Source: Scatophagus argus
Taxonomy: Eukaryota; Chordata; Actinopteri; Scatophagidae
Assembly: GCF_020382885.2 (NCBI RefSeq)
Contig: NC_058512.1
Coordinates: 12,426,802-12,490,801, forward strand
Length of the DNA stretch: 64,000 bases
Reading direction: 5' to 3'
The notes beneath the pieces were generated by a model, which made no database searches, was not told the DNA's origin, and saw only the letters and a list, made by a program, of their open reading frames with translations. A program made the translations under genes and the position numbers. Below are positions 14,074 to 25,140 of the stretch, one piece after another; within the stretch, counting starts at the first letter, position 1, and every line of letters starts with the position of its first letter.

Positions 14074-14114
14074 TTGCATGAAAAGCACTATACAAATAAA
14101 TTTTGATTGATTGA
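14074..14114 (+). repeat. 3' tail of a LINE-like dispersed repeat
   Basis: The sequence gcactatacaaataaa followed by the repeated tgattgat tail matches the common 3' end of fish non-LTR-derived repeats. The T/A-rich tract upstream (13490-14070) may be part of the same decayed copy, but its start cannot be fixed. Confidence 0.55.
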
Positions 14115-14175
14115 CGAGCATTATTACAAATATATGTGATTACGGAACTTCTCAGTCTAAAACTATGGGCACTAT

Positions 14176-14236
14176 AATATGCAGCTATGAAGTCCCTCTT
14201 CATAGCTGCATATTGGGTATGAATATGCAGCTATGA
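14176..14236. repeat. Perfect inverted repeat plus a third direct copy
   Basis: Arms 14176-14192 and 14198-14214 are perfect 17-nt reverse complements separated by 5 nt (arm AATATGCAGCTATGAAG). The first 15 nt of the arm recur at 14222-14236 in direct orientation. The element could form a tight hairpin. I do not recognise a family. Confidence 0.9.
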
Positions 14237-17200
14237 TCTTCATAGCCTCTGACTGAAGGCTTTGCAAATGATTTTTGAAACCCAGCTGCGGAGATAATTT
14301 TTTTCTCCAACTGTATATCAAGAGCATTAAGGAAGTCTGAACTGATGTTTGACGATAAGGCCTGGCCTTTTTTTTGTTTGTTTGTTTGTTTTGTTGTTGT
14401 TGTTGTTGTTTTTGAAGTGTTTCTTTACAGACTTTCCTTCATGCATGGAGAATTTCTCAAGTTTCAAGTTTGTCAAGAATTGGAATCATACTGCCTTCTT
14501 TTTGTATGATGCATCTAAATGCCATATAGTGCATTTTCTGATCATGTCAAACAGACATTGAGACCAAACTGGCTACAATGAGGTCACACTTTGAGGCTCG
14601 TAGATGTTATCTCTACAGTTTAGAAAAAAAGAAACAAGTCACCTTTATCGGTTTCTTTCTCTCTTTCTCTTCAGTGGTGTTTGATGTCTCTTGTTCCCTT
14701 TCTTTCCTTCAGGTTGCTGTGTTTGTTTTGCATTCATCTGACAGCCAGCTTCCAGCTGTTGATCAGTATTCATGACAGGCAGAAAATGCTCTCATGCAGG
14801 AAGGATTCGCTGAGGTTTCTGTGACTGAAGAGAGCAGGGAGAAACAAACCCCAAGCAAGCTGACTTACAGAGAAGCAAGGCTGCAAGCAGAGAAAAATGA
14901 GATGAAGAAACAGATCAGTGGCGATACGGCTTAAGCCAGGCAGATGTGGATGTGTCACAGAGAAAGTCATGTGGGTGTGATTATCAGTCGTCTATGACTC
15001 TGTCCTGTGGAATCCAGAAATTGCGCTCACATATTGTGCAAGGTTGATTAAAGTCATTTTGTGTTTATTTAACACTATTGTACTATTGAGCTCACTCATA
15101 AAGTGTTCTGCCTTAAGTGAACATCCCTGGTAACGCCGAAAGGAACAAATGAAACAATAGAATAAACTTATTCCCTAGGATGGGCCTGTTGGATGGATTA
15201 CAGAAACTATCCAACTCAGATTATGTTGCAGTGCTTTAATGAAAGTGCAGGGTACCACTGACTGAAATGATACTGCACTGAAAGGTTCAAATCTGTTACT
15301 TGACCTTATTTATTAGGACATTACACTTTCACTGGTAATCAAACAACAATTGAAACACAAGTTCAATGTATCATCAGACTTAACCCATGGAACACTCCCC
15401 TCTTGTGGACTTTTTGTATACTAACATAAATATTACCAGTAAACTTGACATTAATTCAGTGTAAGATTTGGGTGGGGAAATTTTGATAGGAAACACAGCA
15501 GATGTTGCACATATAATTCAGTCGTTTGTGTTTCAGTAAAAACTCAGTAAAAATCATTACTGATCATTATCTTTCCAAGAAATAAAAGGTGTGAAGATCA
15601 GCTGGCAGCTGCTGACAAGAACTTACAGCAGCTTAACTACAAATAGACTATAAATATGCAATACGGTTTGTGAACAACAGTGTTAATGACAAGTTATTTT
15701 AACGATCAGTAAAAGTGCTGATTGTTCTGGAATAAAATCACATGATACACATAACAATAACAAAGCAAAGAATTCATGAGAGATCATTTGATATGGCTTG
15801 GCAGACAACATTTATTTTTCATAAATAATTTGCTTTGCCTCTTCCTGTAGATGGTGCATTCATTTCTTTACAGTGACAAAGTTGTTGCTACAGCTTTGAC
15901 TGGCAACTGCTAAGAAGGCATATGTAAGTGAAACAATCTTTCTGTCTGTTTTCAGATTTTGTTTCCACTCAACAGACTATTACTCTATCTTTAGCATTAA
16001 GTGACTAAAAACAGCCCAATCAACAAGAAAAACTAATCATAAGTGTGCAAAAGATGAACCTCACATGCATGCCAAAGAGATACAGAAAACATTTTTTCAT
16101 TCAGTTCAGCACCTTTGTTTCAGCTGAGTTGTTTCTCTACATATCAGTCCTCTTCTAATAATCATCTCGTTCCTATTTCTAAGCTTATTTTTAAATCCCC
16201 CATACATCCGGACTAGTTTGATTTGTGCTGAACCAGTTTTCTGTTATTAAACACAAAATCTACAACATGACTCGCTGGCGTGTGCCCACCCTTGAGTAAA
16301 CCTGCCTCAATACTGAATCGCACTTCCTCTTTTCCCATCAGTGCACACACGCAGCAGACAGCTTTTGATTATGACAAGTTATTCTTTTTGGGTGTTGCTA
16401 AATAGAAAAATATGCAGGGAGCAACATGATGAAGAACTCACATCTCACATGCAATAATCTTCTTGCAGAGAACCACACCTTGACTTCCTTAAAAGGGAAT
16501 CCCTTTTGGGCTTTTGAGCTCCAACCAGCAGCGACCAAAATTGGTATCAGTGGTGACTGAGAGCATAGAGCAGATCATTCATCTCCTGATCAGGTTAGTA
16601 GAGAAACCTTTTTTTGTCTCTGTGGTCAATGTGGTCGGACTTATCAAATGTGCTGTTTTCATGTGTTCTTTAGTATTCTCTCTCAGAAATATGCCACAGG
16701 GAGAATATATAAAACATGTCAAAGCTGATAGTTTGTACTACTAGGAGTGAAAAAATTTACATTCACAGTTGAAAGTAAGTTGGTGCGACCTTTGTACCCT
16801 CTAACGCCCTACAACAGCAGTTATTTTACCACAGCCAACATAAATCTTTCACCACATCCTGTTCAGAGTTGGTCTCAGCTATAGAAAATGAAGGATTTTT
16901 TAAAATATTATCTATTGTTTCTGGAGGTCCTCGTGTCTTAAACACACAGCTCTGCTGGCAAATGTTCTGATTCTGATTTCCCAGAGTGCATACCTGTGGC
17001 TCTCTCTGTACTCCAGCAACTGACATTTCTCACTGAGTGCTAAATTAATCTTAAGTAAATATGTTTAAGTGTCAAAAGAAAGGGGGAAAGTTTTTTGTAT
17101 GTCATTAGGTGACAGATGTCATTGCTTCCGTCTAATTTCACACTTTCTAATTTTTGATGTGGTGTGAACTATGGTGCTTCTGTTGCCCAGTGTGGTTCTG

Positions 17201-19124
17201 CCGCAAAGTGGACTTTAAGTTGATCTTGTTTTCAGATTGTGTGAGGCATGACAGTAGCATGACAATGGCAGGTTCTGTTGACTCCATTAAAATAATGTGC
17301 ACTGCAGGGGTATTCTGAATAAGTGGGCTAAAGACTGCAGTGAATAACATCATTTACAAACTAGCAAACAACCTTTAAAGGAAGTACGGTTAATCATGTG
17401 TTGTATCTATGTCCCCAATTTTTAGATTGGTAGTACAGGTCTAAATTTCTCATATGGTTGTCATGTCCTGTGGGTATCTTTTTCACTTCCTTATTTGCAC
17501 ACAGTTCAGTTGCAGGTCTTTTTCCTTATCTTGCGTAAAATGAAACCCTGTAATTTCAGGTTTGTTTCTCAATCCTGCTTTCTGTTATTTTTCATAATTA
17601 CCCATTTCACAATATTCAATAGGAAAATGAAACACATTCTATATATGAGTGAGACAAGCCACTTTTTTGGAACCGCAAATGACTTTTTTTCCATGACTGA
17701 ATAACTGAATTTCAATCCAATAAATACAATTTTAATCATCAAATAGAATATTTTATATGCTCATAATTAAGGTGCATCCTCTGAATGTATGTATCTTAAG
17801 TCTTCTGGCTTTGGCTAAAGCAGCTCTGATTATTTTTTTCTTTTTTTTGATCATATAGAAATACAAAACGGAAGCTTACACAGCATTTTCTTGAGTTGTG
17901 GCTCAGCAGAAACATGTCATGGTCTGAGTAAATGGTAGTGAGGAGTCTTTAAAGTGGCACAGACTGAGTTGGAATAACTGATGGTGAGTCATTGTTGTCC
18001 TTGTGCAGGAGTTTAAGACCATACAGTCTGATGCAGAACACTTTCACTTATTTTAAGAAAGCTCTCGAGTTTATTATTAAAATTATTTTAATTATTATAA
18101 TTGTTATCATTTTTTATCATTATTGTCAGATTTTTTCTGCAATTTAGTTAAGTTCATTTAGACCTGCAATTACAGGCAGATCTGAGGTCTACTCTAATTC
18201 TAGAGCAAAATCTGTAAACCACAGTTTTCATTCATCAGCTTTATTGTTTGACTGCCACACCCTAAGAATTCCCCTATTAGATGGTGTCTTCTTTTTCCTG
18301 TTTATGTACATCAGCATAAAGAGAACACATTAGTTTTTAGTTAATGTCTCCTGACCTACTGTATTCACCTTGTGTAGATTTCAAATAGAAACTTTATGTA
18401 GTCCTGAGTAAAATGAAATGTCCCTGAACATGCTCAGATGAACTGAAAGATTTAAACGTTCCCCCTACCATTCAATTTTGTTAGTTTGTAAATTTCTTTA
18501 ACTTGACTTTTTTGCATTTGTTGAACAGAATTTATTGTAATGTGGTATTGTAAAGATGTACTAAATTGATGAAATCAACATGGATTTATTTCAAAGTCAT
18601 GACTTACTGATCTGTTTAAATATGATAGATGACAAGAAATAAACTGAGGGAAATTTTCTACAAAGTCAGTCAAGTGATATCTCAGGAGTAATCTGGTTTG
18701 TTGATGGCATTTATTGTTAAAGGACCATTCCAGTGTGTTTGCAAGTAATAGTATCATTATCATGTGTAATCATGTATACCAGTATTTTCAGTTTTTGATA
18801 ACTGTTGGCCTTTTGGCACTCATTGCTTCCTGTGAAGTATTTGTGGGTGCATGATAACAAAGAGATGACAGGAAATGGTGGAGGAGAGAAAAAGCGGAAA
18901 TAGTTAATTAGTCTGCACGTAGTATGAATTTTTTTATGATATGGAATGAATGTATGCTAATGGATTCATGCAACAGTAAGAAAAGTGCATACAAATTTCT
19001 TTAACAGCACCATTGTGTTTATTGATGTTAGGTATATGTGATTTGTAATTAATGGGTTAAAATTGATCACATCTCATTAAAATAATTGCTCTAATAATCC
19101 CACTTTTTCAATCTCTTTTGCAAC

Positions 19125-20207
19125 ATGGGGTGTCATAACACTAAAAAGACTGTGCTCAGCCCAATGAAGAAGCCTCTCCTCTACATTCTCTGTGTTTTAT
19201 CACTGGATCTTCTCAATGAATGGCTGAGAGAATTCCAGACCCTACCAACCATAAATCCCTCCACCTTCAACATCAGGAACAGCAGTAGAAACTTAACCAT
19301 CCTGCTGTGGCACTGGCCCTTTGGCAGACCATTAAGCCTGAGAGATGACATGTGCTGGGACCTCTACCGCATCCCTTGCTGCAGAGTGGTGGACCAACGC
19401 TCCCTGTTCCCTTCTGCTGATGTGGTGGTATTTCACAACAAAGAGCTTGTACAGGGAAATCAAAAGCTGCCCCTTGACCTTCCACGGCCACACGGTCAAA
19501 GGTGGGCCTGGATGTCCCTGGAGGGTCCTGTTTCTAATGGAAATTTGCAGCAGTTTGCAAACATCTTCAACCTGACCATAACCTACAGGAGGGATGCCGA
19601 TATTACTGTACCTTATGGAGAGTTGCTACCAAAGGAAGAACATCTGGTGGAAGATGTCCCCCTGAATAAGAGCTTTCTGGTCTGTTGGGTGGTTAGCAAC
19701 TACAGGAGGCAGCACAAGAGAAGCCAAGTGTACAGAGAGCTCAGGGCCAGAATTCCTGTGAAGGTTTATGGTCATTGGACAAAGACACGTCTCAACTCTA
19801 GAGCTCTCTTACCTACAATCTCTCACTGCTACTTTTATTTGGCTTTTGAGAACTCCATTGCCAAAGATTACATCACAGAAAAGCTGTGGAGGAATGCTTA
19901 CCAAGGGGGTGCAGTTCCTGTTGCTCTGGGACCATCCTTAGGTGATTACAAAGCTGTGGCTCCCCCTAATTCTTTCATCCATGTTGATGAGTTTGCATCA
20001 GTAAAAGACTTGGCAAACTATCTTCAGCAGCTGGCACAGGACAAGGAACGCTACAGTGAATACTTTACATGGAAACGTCAATGGAAAGTGAAGCTGTATA
20101 CAGACTGGAGGGAGAGACTATGCAAGATCTGCACACAGTACAACAGTTTACCTCAGCAGAAAGTTTACTCAGACCTAGAGGCCTGGGTCAATACTTTTAA
20201 TACTTGA
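19125..20207 (+). CDS. fut7: Alpha-1,3-fucosyltransferase 7
   Basis: Type II Golgi glycosyltransferase that adds fucose in alpha-1,3 linkage to sialylated N-acetyllactosamine; in mammals it makes sialyl-Lewis x on selectin ligands. The coding region is one exon, 360 aa (human 342). A short cytosolic tail precedes a membrane anchor at about residues 17-34. LLWHWPFGRPL opens the catalytic part. The GT10 donor-site motif is intact: FENS at 241-244, then DYITEKLWRNA at 248-258 and GGAVPVALGP at 261-270. The end, LYTDWRERLCKICTQY and VYSDLEAW, is characteristic of FUT7. N-glycosylation sequons occur at N52, N56, N149 and N181. The first ATG has a good context (caacATGG). Neighbours clic3 and pou5f3/npdc1 match the mammalian FUT7 locus. 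Confidence 0.95.
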   Translation: MGCHNTKKTVLSPMKKPLLYILCVLSLDLLNEWLREFQTLPTINPSTFNIRNSSRNLTILLWHWPFGRPLSLRDDMCWDLYRIPCCRVVDQRSLFPSADVVVFHNKELVQGNQKLPLDLPRPHGQRWAWMSLEGPVSNGNLQQFANIFNLTITYRRDADITVPYGELLPKEEHLVEDVPLNKSFLVCWVVSNYRRQHKRSQVYRELRARIPVKVYGHWTKTRLNSRALLPTISHCYFYLAFENSIAKDYITEKLWRNAYQGGAVPVALGPSLGDYKAVAPPNSFIHVDEFASVKDLANYLQQLAQDKERYSEYFTWKRQWKVKLYTDWRERLCKICTQYNSLPQQKVYSDLEAWVNTFNT

Positions 20208-20425
20208 ACATGCATACTAGTAGTTAACCAATAATTTGCAGATTTAAAATATGGGTCCAATCGCTGCAACTGCAGTGTCAGTGCTGAATATAATGAAACA
20301 ACAGCTGAACATTCTGTAAGCATTTTAAGGTTTTCAGAGTGCTATGTGATGAATTATTTCATTTCAAAAGGCCTATTTTTGGTTTGGTGTCATTTTCCTG
20401 CAATGTATTTGATTGAAGATGTCCC

Positions 20426-20431
20426 AATAAA
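20426..20431 (+). terminator. fut7 polyadenylation signal (AATAAA)
   Basis: Canonical AATAAA about 220 nt after the fut7 stop codon. Further AATAAA matches occur nearby (about 20452 and within the repeat tail near 20665), so the site actually used is uncertain. Confidence 0.5.
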
Positions 20432-20644
20432 AACAACTGATCCCTTAAGAAATAAATTGTACTGGGCTCTCACTGCAGGGAACACCAGAAACTACTTGTT
20501 ATCTAGAGCAGGTTCAACTTCCTCAAATACGCAGGTGGCATTTTCTTACAGTAGATAATGATTGAGTTTGCTGATGTGCTTCATTAAAAATCAAAAGCAA
20601 CTGAATTTCAGTTCTTCAGTGAATGCAGAACTACCCACATGTGT

Positions 20645-20683
20645 GAATTTCCCCACTGTGGGACAATAAAGGAAATCTTATCT
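20645..20683 (+). repeat. LINE-like 3' tail (ccccactgtgggacaataaagga)
   Basis: This short tail ending in a TTATCT unit is a frequent 3' end of fish non-LTR elements. A related piece lies in reverse orientation at about 36301-36386. It is a severely truncated copy. Confidence 0.6.
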
Positions 20684-20699
20684 GGTTGTAAATTAAGAC

Positions 20700-22210
20700 A
20701 AGCTAGACTATGGGAGTACGGTATCCATGTTATTAAACTACACAACAAAAGAGAATTTACTGTTTTTGGTGAGTCATGTCCAAAATTTTTTTACTGGGAA
20801 TAAAGCAAACCTTAAACAGGTTGCACATATAGTTCAATGCATGGACAAATTCAACATTAAAAGTCAGTTGGTTTAGTGTTTTGATTGAAAACAGTGGAGC
20901 TGGCATTTCAATAAATTATTCACTTTTCTACCTGTTGAAAAATATGCCAAACTACTGATCTAACACTTAATTCATTCACAACAGATGTACATAAATAGTA
21001 AAATTCTTCATTAACACTGAAGTCATTCTAGGACTACAGACTGTTGTTTGATTTTACCAACAAGCTCATGGTCATATAAGGTACAGTCAGTGACAAAATG
21101 ACATCTATGTCTGAATTCCTAAAGCTCAGTCATCTAAAAAAAAAACAAAAAAAACCCCAAACTTCATAAAAACAAGGCCAGACAAGTGAAATTCTCCAAT
21201 GAGCACCCAAACCTTTAGTATTGAGTGTTATTCAACATTTCATAAACATAAAAACCCTTTACAATAAAAATAAAATGAGGTATAGAAGTACAGTTTGACA
21301 GTTGCAGCCTCAACTTGACAACATGATTAATTCAAGTCACGTCACAATAAAACTACCACCTGAGACACAGAAAACAAACAATGTGCAATTGGTAAAATTA
21401 GCAGCTAAGAGTAACAAATCAGTAATGACACTCCCTCAGAATATTACTTTGAATCTCCAATTAATGCTAAAAATATTTGTTCAAGATACCAATGACAACC
21501 ATAGGGGTTTAAAAAAAAAAAAAAAAAATCATGTACACAAATGTGACTTAAAAAAAACAAAAACAACTGTGCAAAAATCAATGTAAAAATACATCTGGAA
21601 AGAGGCTGTATTTTCCATTTCAATGATAAACAGTTCAAATACTGTAGCTAGTCTATTCAGATGGAATACAGAAGTATTGCACAAACATTCACCAAGCTGT
21701 CAAAGATGAATTTGGTTGAAAGAGGCTGACGTTGCGATTTGGTTGATAAACTTGAACCCTGCTTGCAATCATTCCGTCCCAATAACTGGACCATATACTG
21801 TAGCACTTATTTGATGTGGTTCTAAACCCGCAATAATTAAAGCCTGAGAAATAACTTAATATGCACTATCCAGGAACAAGGCATCTTCACAAATATTCAG
21901 TTTAAATGTTCCTCTTTGTTTTAGTTTGATTTCAGTGTAGTTGCCGAGTTGCTTGTCATGTAGGAGAGCATTTGGCCCTTGAAAGTTCATCAAGTTTCAC
22001 CATCTGAACAGGAACCACAAACCACTGATGAATCTCACTCCTGCACTCAGTAGAAAAGCCTCAGCACTCTTAATGTTTCTATCCCAGGATCCAACGATAT
22101 GATCGGTCGATCTTGTTATAGCATTTAGAGGCTTGTCTTCAGCTTGAGTTGGGGTTGGATAGAGAAGCTTTATGCAATCTGTGGTTCTGGCCAGGACTAA
22201 CCGAGCATGT
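20700..22210. other. fut7 to pou5f3 interval (tail to tail); includes pou5f3 3' UTR
   Basis: The two genes converge here. The sequence is AT-rich with poly-A runs near 21138 and 21512. The part adjoining 22211 must include the pou5f3 3' UTR, whose far end I could not place. No additional gene is supported. Confidence 0.55.
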
Positions 22211-24677
22211 TTATCCAGTCAGGTGACTAACCAGTCCAGGGTGCAGGGATTGCTTCAGGACGTCTGGACGATGAAGCTGGGGCATGTAGAGTGTGGGAGG
22301 GGGTGCACCAGAGTAGCTGGAAGCAGGGTAGCCCTGACTGGCAATGGGGGATGGAGCCATGTTCAGAGGGGAAGGGCTCTGCTCATAGTACTGGCCATCA
22401 CACTCCTCATCTAGTGGCAAGGCCAGGCGCTTTCCTTTCTGTCTTCGGTTGCAGAACCAGACGCGTACCACCTGATGAAAACATCGTTCATCTTTTAATA
22501 ACGTGACCAACTGGAGACACATTCAATAAAAGAAAAAATAAAAAAGGCAAATGGCATCACTAAGAGTTTGTACTTACATCTCTCTCCAGACCCAGGTCAT
22601 CTGAAATGTGCGTGATCTCCTGGGTGTTGGGCTTGGGACATTTAATAAAGTAAGACTCAAGAGCAGAGCGCACAGCTCCTTCCAGACTGGTCCTCCTCTT
22701 TCTTTTTCTGGTATCAACAAATACTCGCTCAATCTTGTACATCTGACGAAATCAGAAACACATTAACATGGATGCATACAGTGTTGAATACAGTTCTATT
22801 TATGAAGACATGTATAGTATAAACCGAGCAGACTGTTGTCCCATTTAGTGTACATCACATATGGAGGTCAAGGTTCATCAAGCTTCTTGAGCGTTAAACA
22901 GCTTGACTATGGCCACTAGATGGCATATTACATTTCAAAGATTAGAGGGCCTTGATTCAGGTTTGCTCAGCAGGAAGTTAGCTAGGCTGAAAATACCAAA
23001 CAATCCCAGTAAGCTTGGTGATCATCTGTTGTCTTGTAAACTAGTTGGCAGATGTGAGAGATGCAGACTTACATCCTGGGGATTTTCCGAAGTCTCTGCC
23101 TCGTTTAGCCATCTCTGAAGCAGGGGCTTCAGTTTGCACATGTTCTTGAAGCTCAGCTGCAGAGCCTCAAAGCGGCAAATAGTTGTTTGGCTGAACATCT
23201 TACCTACATGCATATACAGAAACATAATCAAATATCACATGTAATAAACTAAGGAAGGTTAACTTAAAGACAAAAAAAAAGGAAGTGAAGTTCATACACT
23301 GGGTATCTGTGTGTCATATAACTGCAGACATAACCATTGAAAGAATTTATTCTTGCTCACTTGCCAAACCTTGCCAATCCACAGACCCAATCTGTTGCTG
23401 TTAGTAAATAATGATTATGTTGGTTGATTGTCTTCTGTATATCAAATTTTAATATATGTCTACATGTAATGCCATACAGAGGTCATGGAGTATATCCCAG
23501 ATTGACAGTATGGTTCACAACTCATTTGTGACAGTTTCTCAGATTTGAATATATTAACATGGGTCACAAGAGCCAAGCCAATTGTGTTAATGCAGGATCT
23601 GATAATGACTCTATTAAAGAATTTCAATACACATTTGTATCCATATGAGAACTTACCATAAAGGTTACCCAGGGCCAGGCCAACATCAGCTTGAGTGAAA
23701 CCCAAAGTAATGCGTTTGTGTTTAAGCTCTTTGGCAAACTGCTCAAGTTCTTCGGTGGAAAGATTCTCCTGAAGAACAAGAAGAATGACAATGATGACAA
23801 CATCTGAGATGGAAAATGGCATTTAAATAATTCTTTGGACAGATTCCCACGCTGCAGCTTAGATCTCAAACAGACCTTACTGGTTTAAGTTAGACACTTG
23901 TTTCAGTGACTTTCTTACCTCCTCAGAGTCGCTGCACCCGCCGCTGGAAGACCCGCTGCTACGCGTCGAGGGCGTCGGGTTTTGCGTCTGGGGACCGGTG
24001 GCAGCCTGGGTCGTGTTCACGCTGAAAAACGCATTCCCTGGAAGCCCGTTGCTTGGGGGTGAGGGGGACATAGATGGTGAAGACGCAGAGGATGTTGAGG
24101 GATTTTGATTACTGCCGCCGGGCGGTGTGATGTGGGTGATCCCGGGCCAGAAAGACGGATTCCAGGCCGTGGAGTAGAAGACTCCATGGGGCATGGCGGC
24201 GGAAGTTGGAGGTGTCGGATACTGCTGAACCTTTATCTCCGTTGAGTAATCATCACCGGTGTCTTTCTCAGTCTTTATTTCGGGTAGCTTGATTTGTTCC
24301 CGGGTCTCGGCTATGGGGGGACTCAGGTTTATAGGCTGGGTGGCTGCTGTTACGCCGGGTACCTGGCCGGTGTACTCGGGCGCAGCGAAGGGATACCAGT
24401 GCTTGGGTTGCCCAAACTCTCCAGCCTGGTGGTCGGATCCCCTGTAGTCACTTGTGACTGGTGGGAAAGGGAAAAAAGTCTGCGTGGATGCCGGTGTGAT
24501 GCCACTATAAGCTGTTTTGTTGTAGAACAGGCTCGGGTCTGGTAGGACGCCATGAGGAAGCTGGAATGAAGTAGCGCTGCCCAAACTCTCCTGACCCAAA
24601 TTCTGGGTGCAAGGGTTGGTCCGGCTAAAGTCATATGGCCGGATTTGGCAATCCGGACTCTGCGATCTTTCAGACAT
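22211..24677 (-). CDS. pou5f3: POU domain class 5 transcription factor 3 (Oct4-family, zebrafish pou2/spg)
   Basis: Nuclear octamer-binding transcription factor controlling early zygotic genome activation and pluripotency-like states. Five exons (minus): 23919-24677, 23657-23768, 23073-23203, 22578-22742, 22211-22471; 1428 nt, 475 aa. The N-terminal transactivation region (1-253) keeps the fish Pou5f3 landmarks [26 protein letters not shown] and [14 protein letters not shown]. The POU-specific domain lies at about 254-327 ([39 protein letters not shown]). The linker and basic cluster RKRKRR begin the homeodomain at about 346-405, with recognition helix [15 protein letters not shown] intact. 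The C-terminus ends [11 protein letters not shown]. The start at 24675-24677 matches the family; the open frame extends 21 codons further upstream without another start that fits. Position between fut7 and npdc1 is the ancestral POU5F3 locus. Confidence 0.96.
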
Positions 24678-25140
24678 GTCCCAAGCGATGTGAGAGCCTC
24701 TTAGGCCTAACAAGAGCGCGTCCAAAATCAAAAAGTACAAAAAATTAGTGGTGACTGCTCACCCTCCTCATCCGTTTCAAGTTTCACACAAACCAAAGTG
24801 GGATGAGAGAAGCAGCAGCTCTCCAGAGACAACCCGGCACTTGTCCGAGAAAGTTCCGTTTTGGGAAAAAATGTGCAAAAACACAGAGCTAAGCAGTTTT
24901 TGGTGCAACATAACCACCAATACGCCTACGGCCTACTCCATGAAGTCCAATCTTTAATACCACCGTCACTCACCTCACCTTCAAGCTCAAATGCCCCTCT
25001 TCTCCCTCAGATCAACAGGCTTTCCTAATCACAGCTGCGGGTGTTGGAGATCGCCTTGTCTCTTCGCCCATTGGCTAGCGCAGACAATTGCGCACAGCTG
25101 ATGGTGAATTTGTGAATGACCTTGATTCTTCCCAAAGTAG
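24678..25140 (-). promoter_or_regulatory. pou5f3 5' UTR and proximal promoter
   Basis: The sequence upstream of the pou5f3 start includes a reverse CCAAT box (ATTGG at 25070-25074, in gcccattggct) and E-box-like CAGCTG sites (about 25032 and 25096). No clear TATA box was found and the transcription start is unknown. Function is inferred from position and the CCAAT motif. Confidence 0.45.

Larger units (their letters stand above)
12778..19124. other. Gene-poor intergenic region, clic3 to fut7
   Basis: About 6.3 kb with no supported coding exon. It contains a CA-rich tract (12928-12955), a long T/A-rich stretch (about 13490-13960) ending in a LINE-like tail (14074-14114), and an inverted repeat (14176-14236). 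A segment near 16510-16594 ends in a usable donor (cag/gttagt) and could be an untranslated first exon of fut7, but this is only a guess. The rest shows nothing I can name. Confidence 0.5.

Noticed and set aside
16510-16600. Possible fut7 untranslated first exon ending cag/gttagt
   Set aside because: Only a donor-like sequence supports it; no promoter or matching acceptor could be confirmed, so it was not listed as an exon.
23460-23822. 120-codon minus-strand frame continuing past pou5f3 exon 2
   Set aside because: It reads through the exon 2 donor into intron. The spliced product continues at 23203 with the conserved POU-specific sequence.
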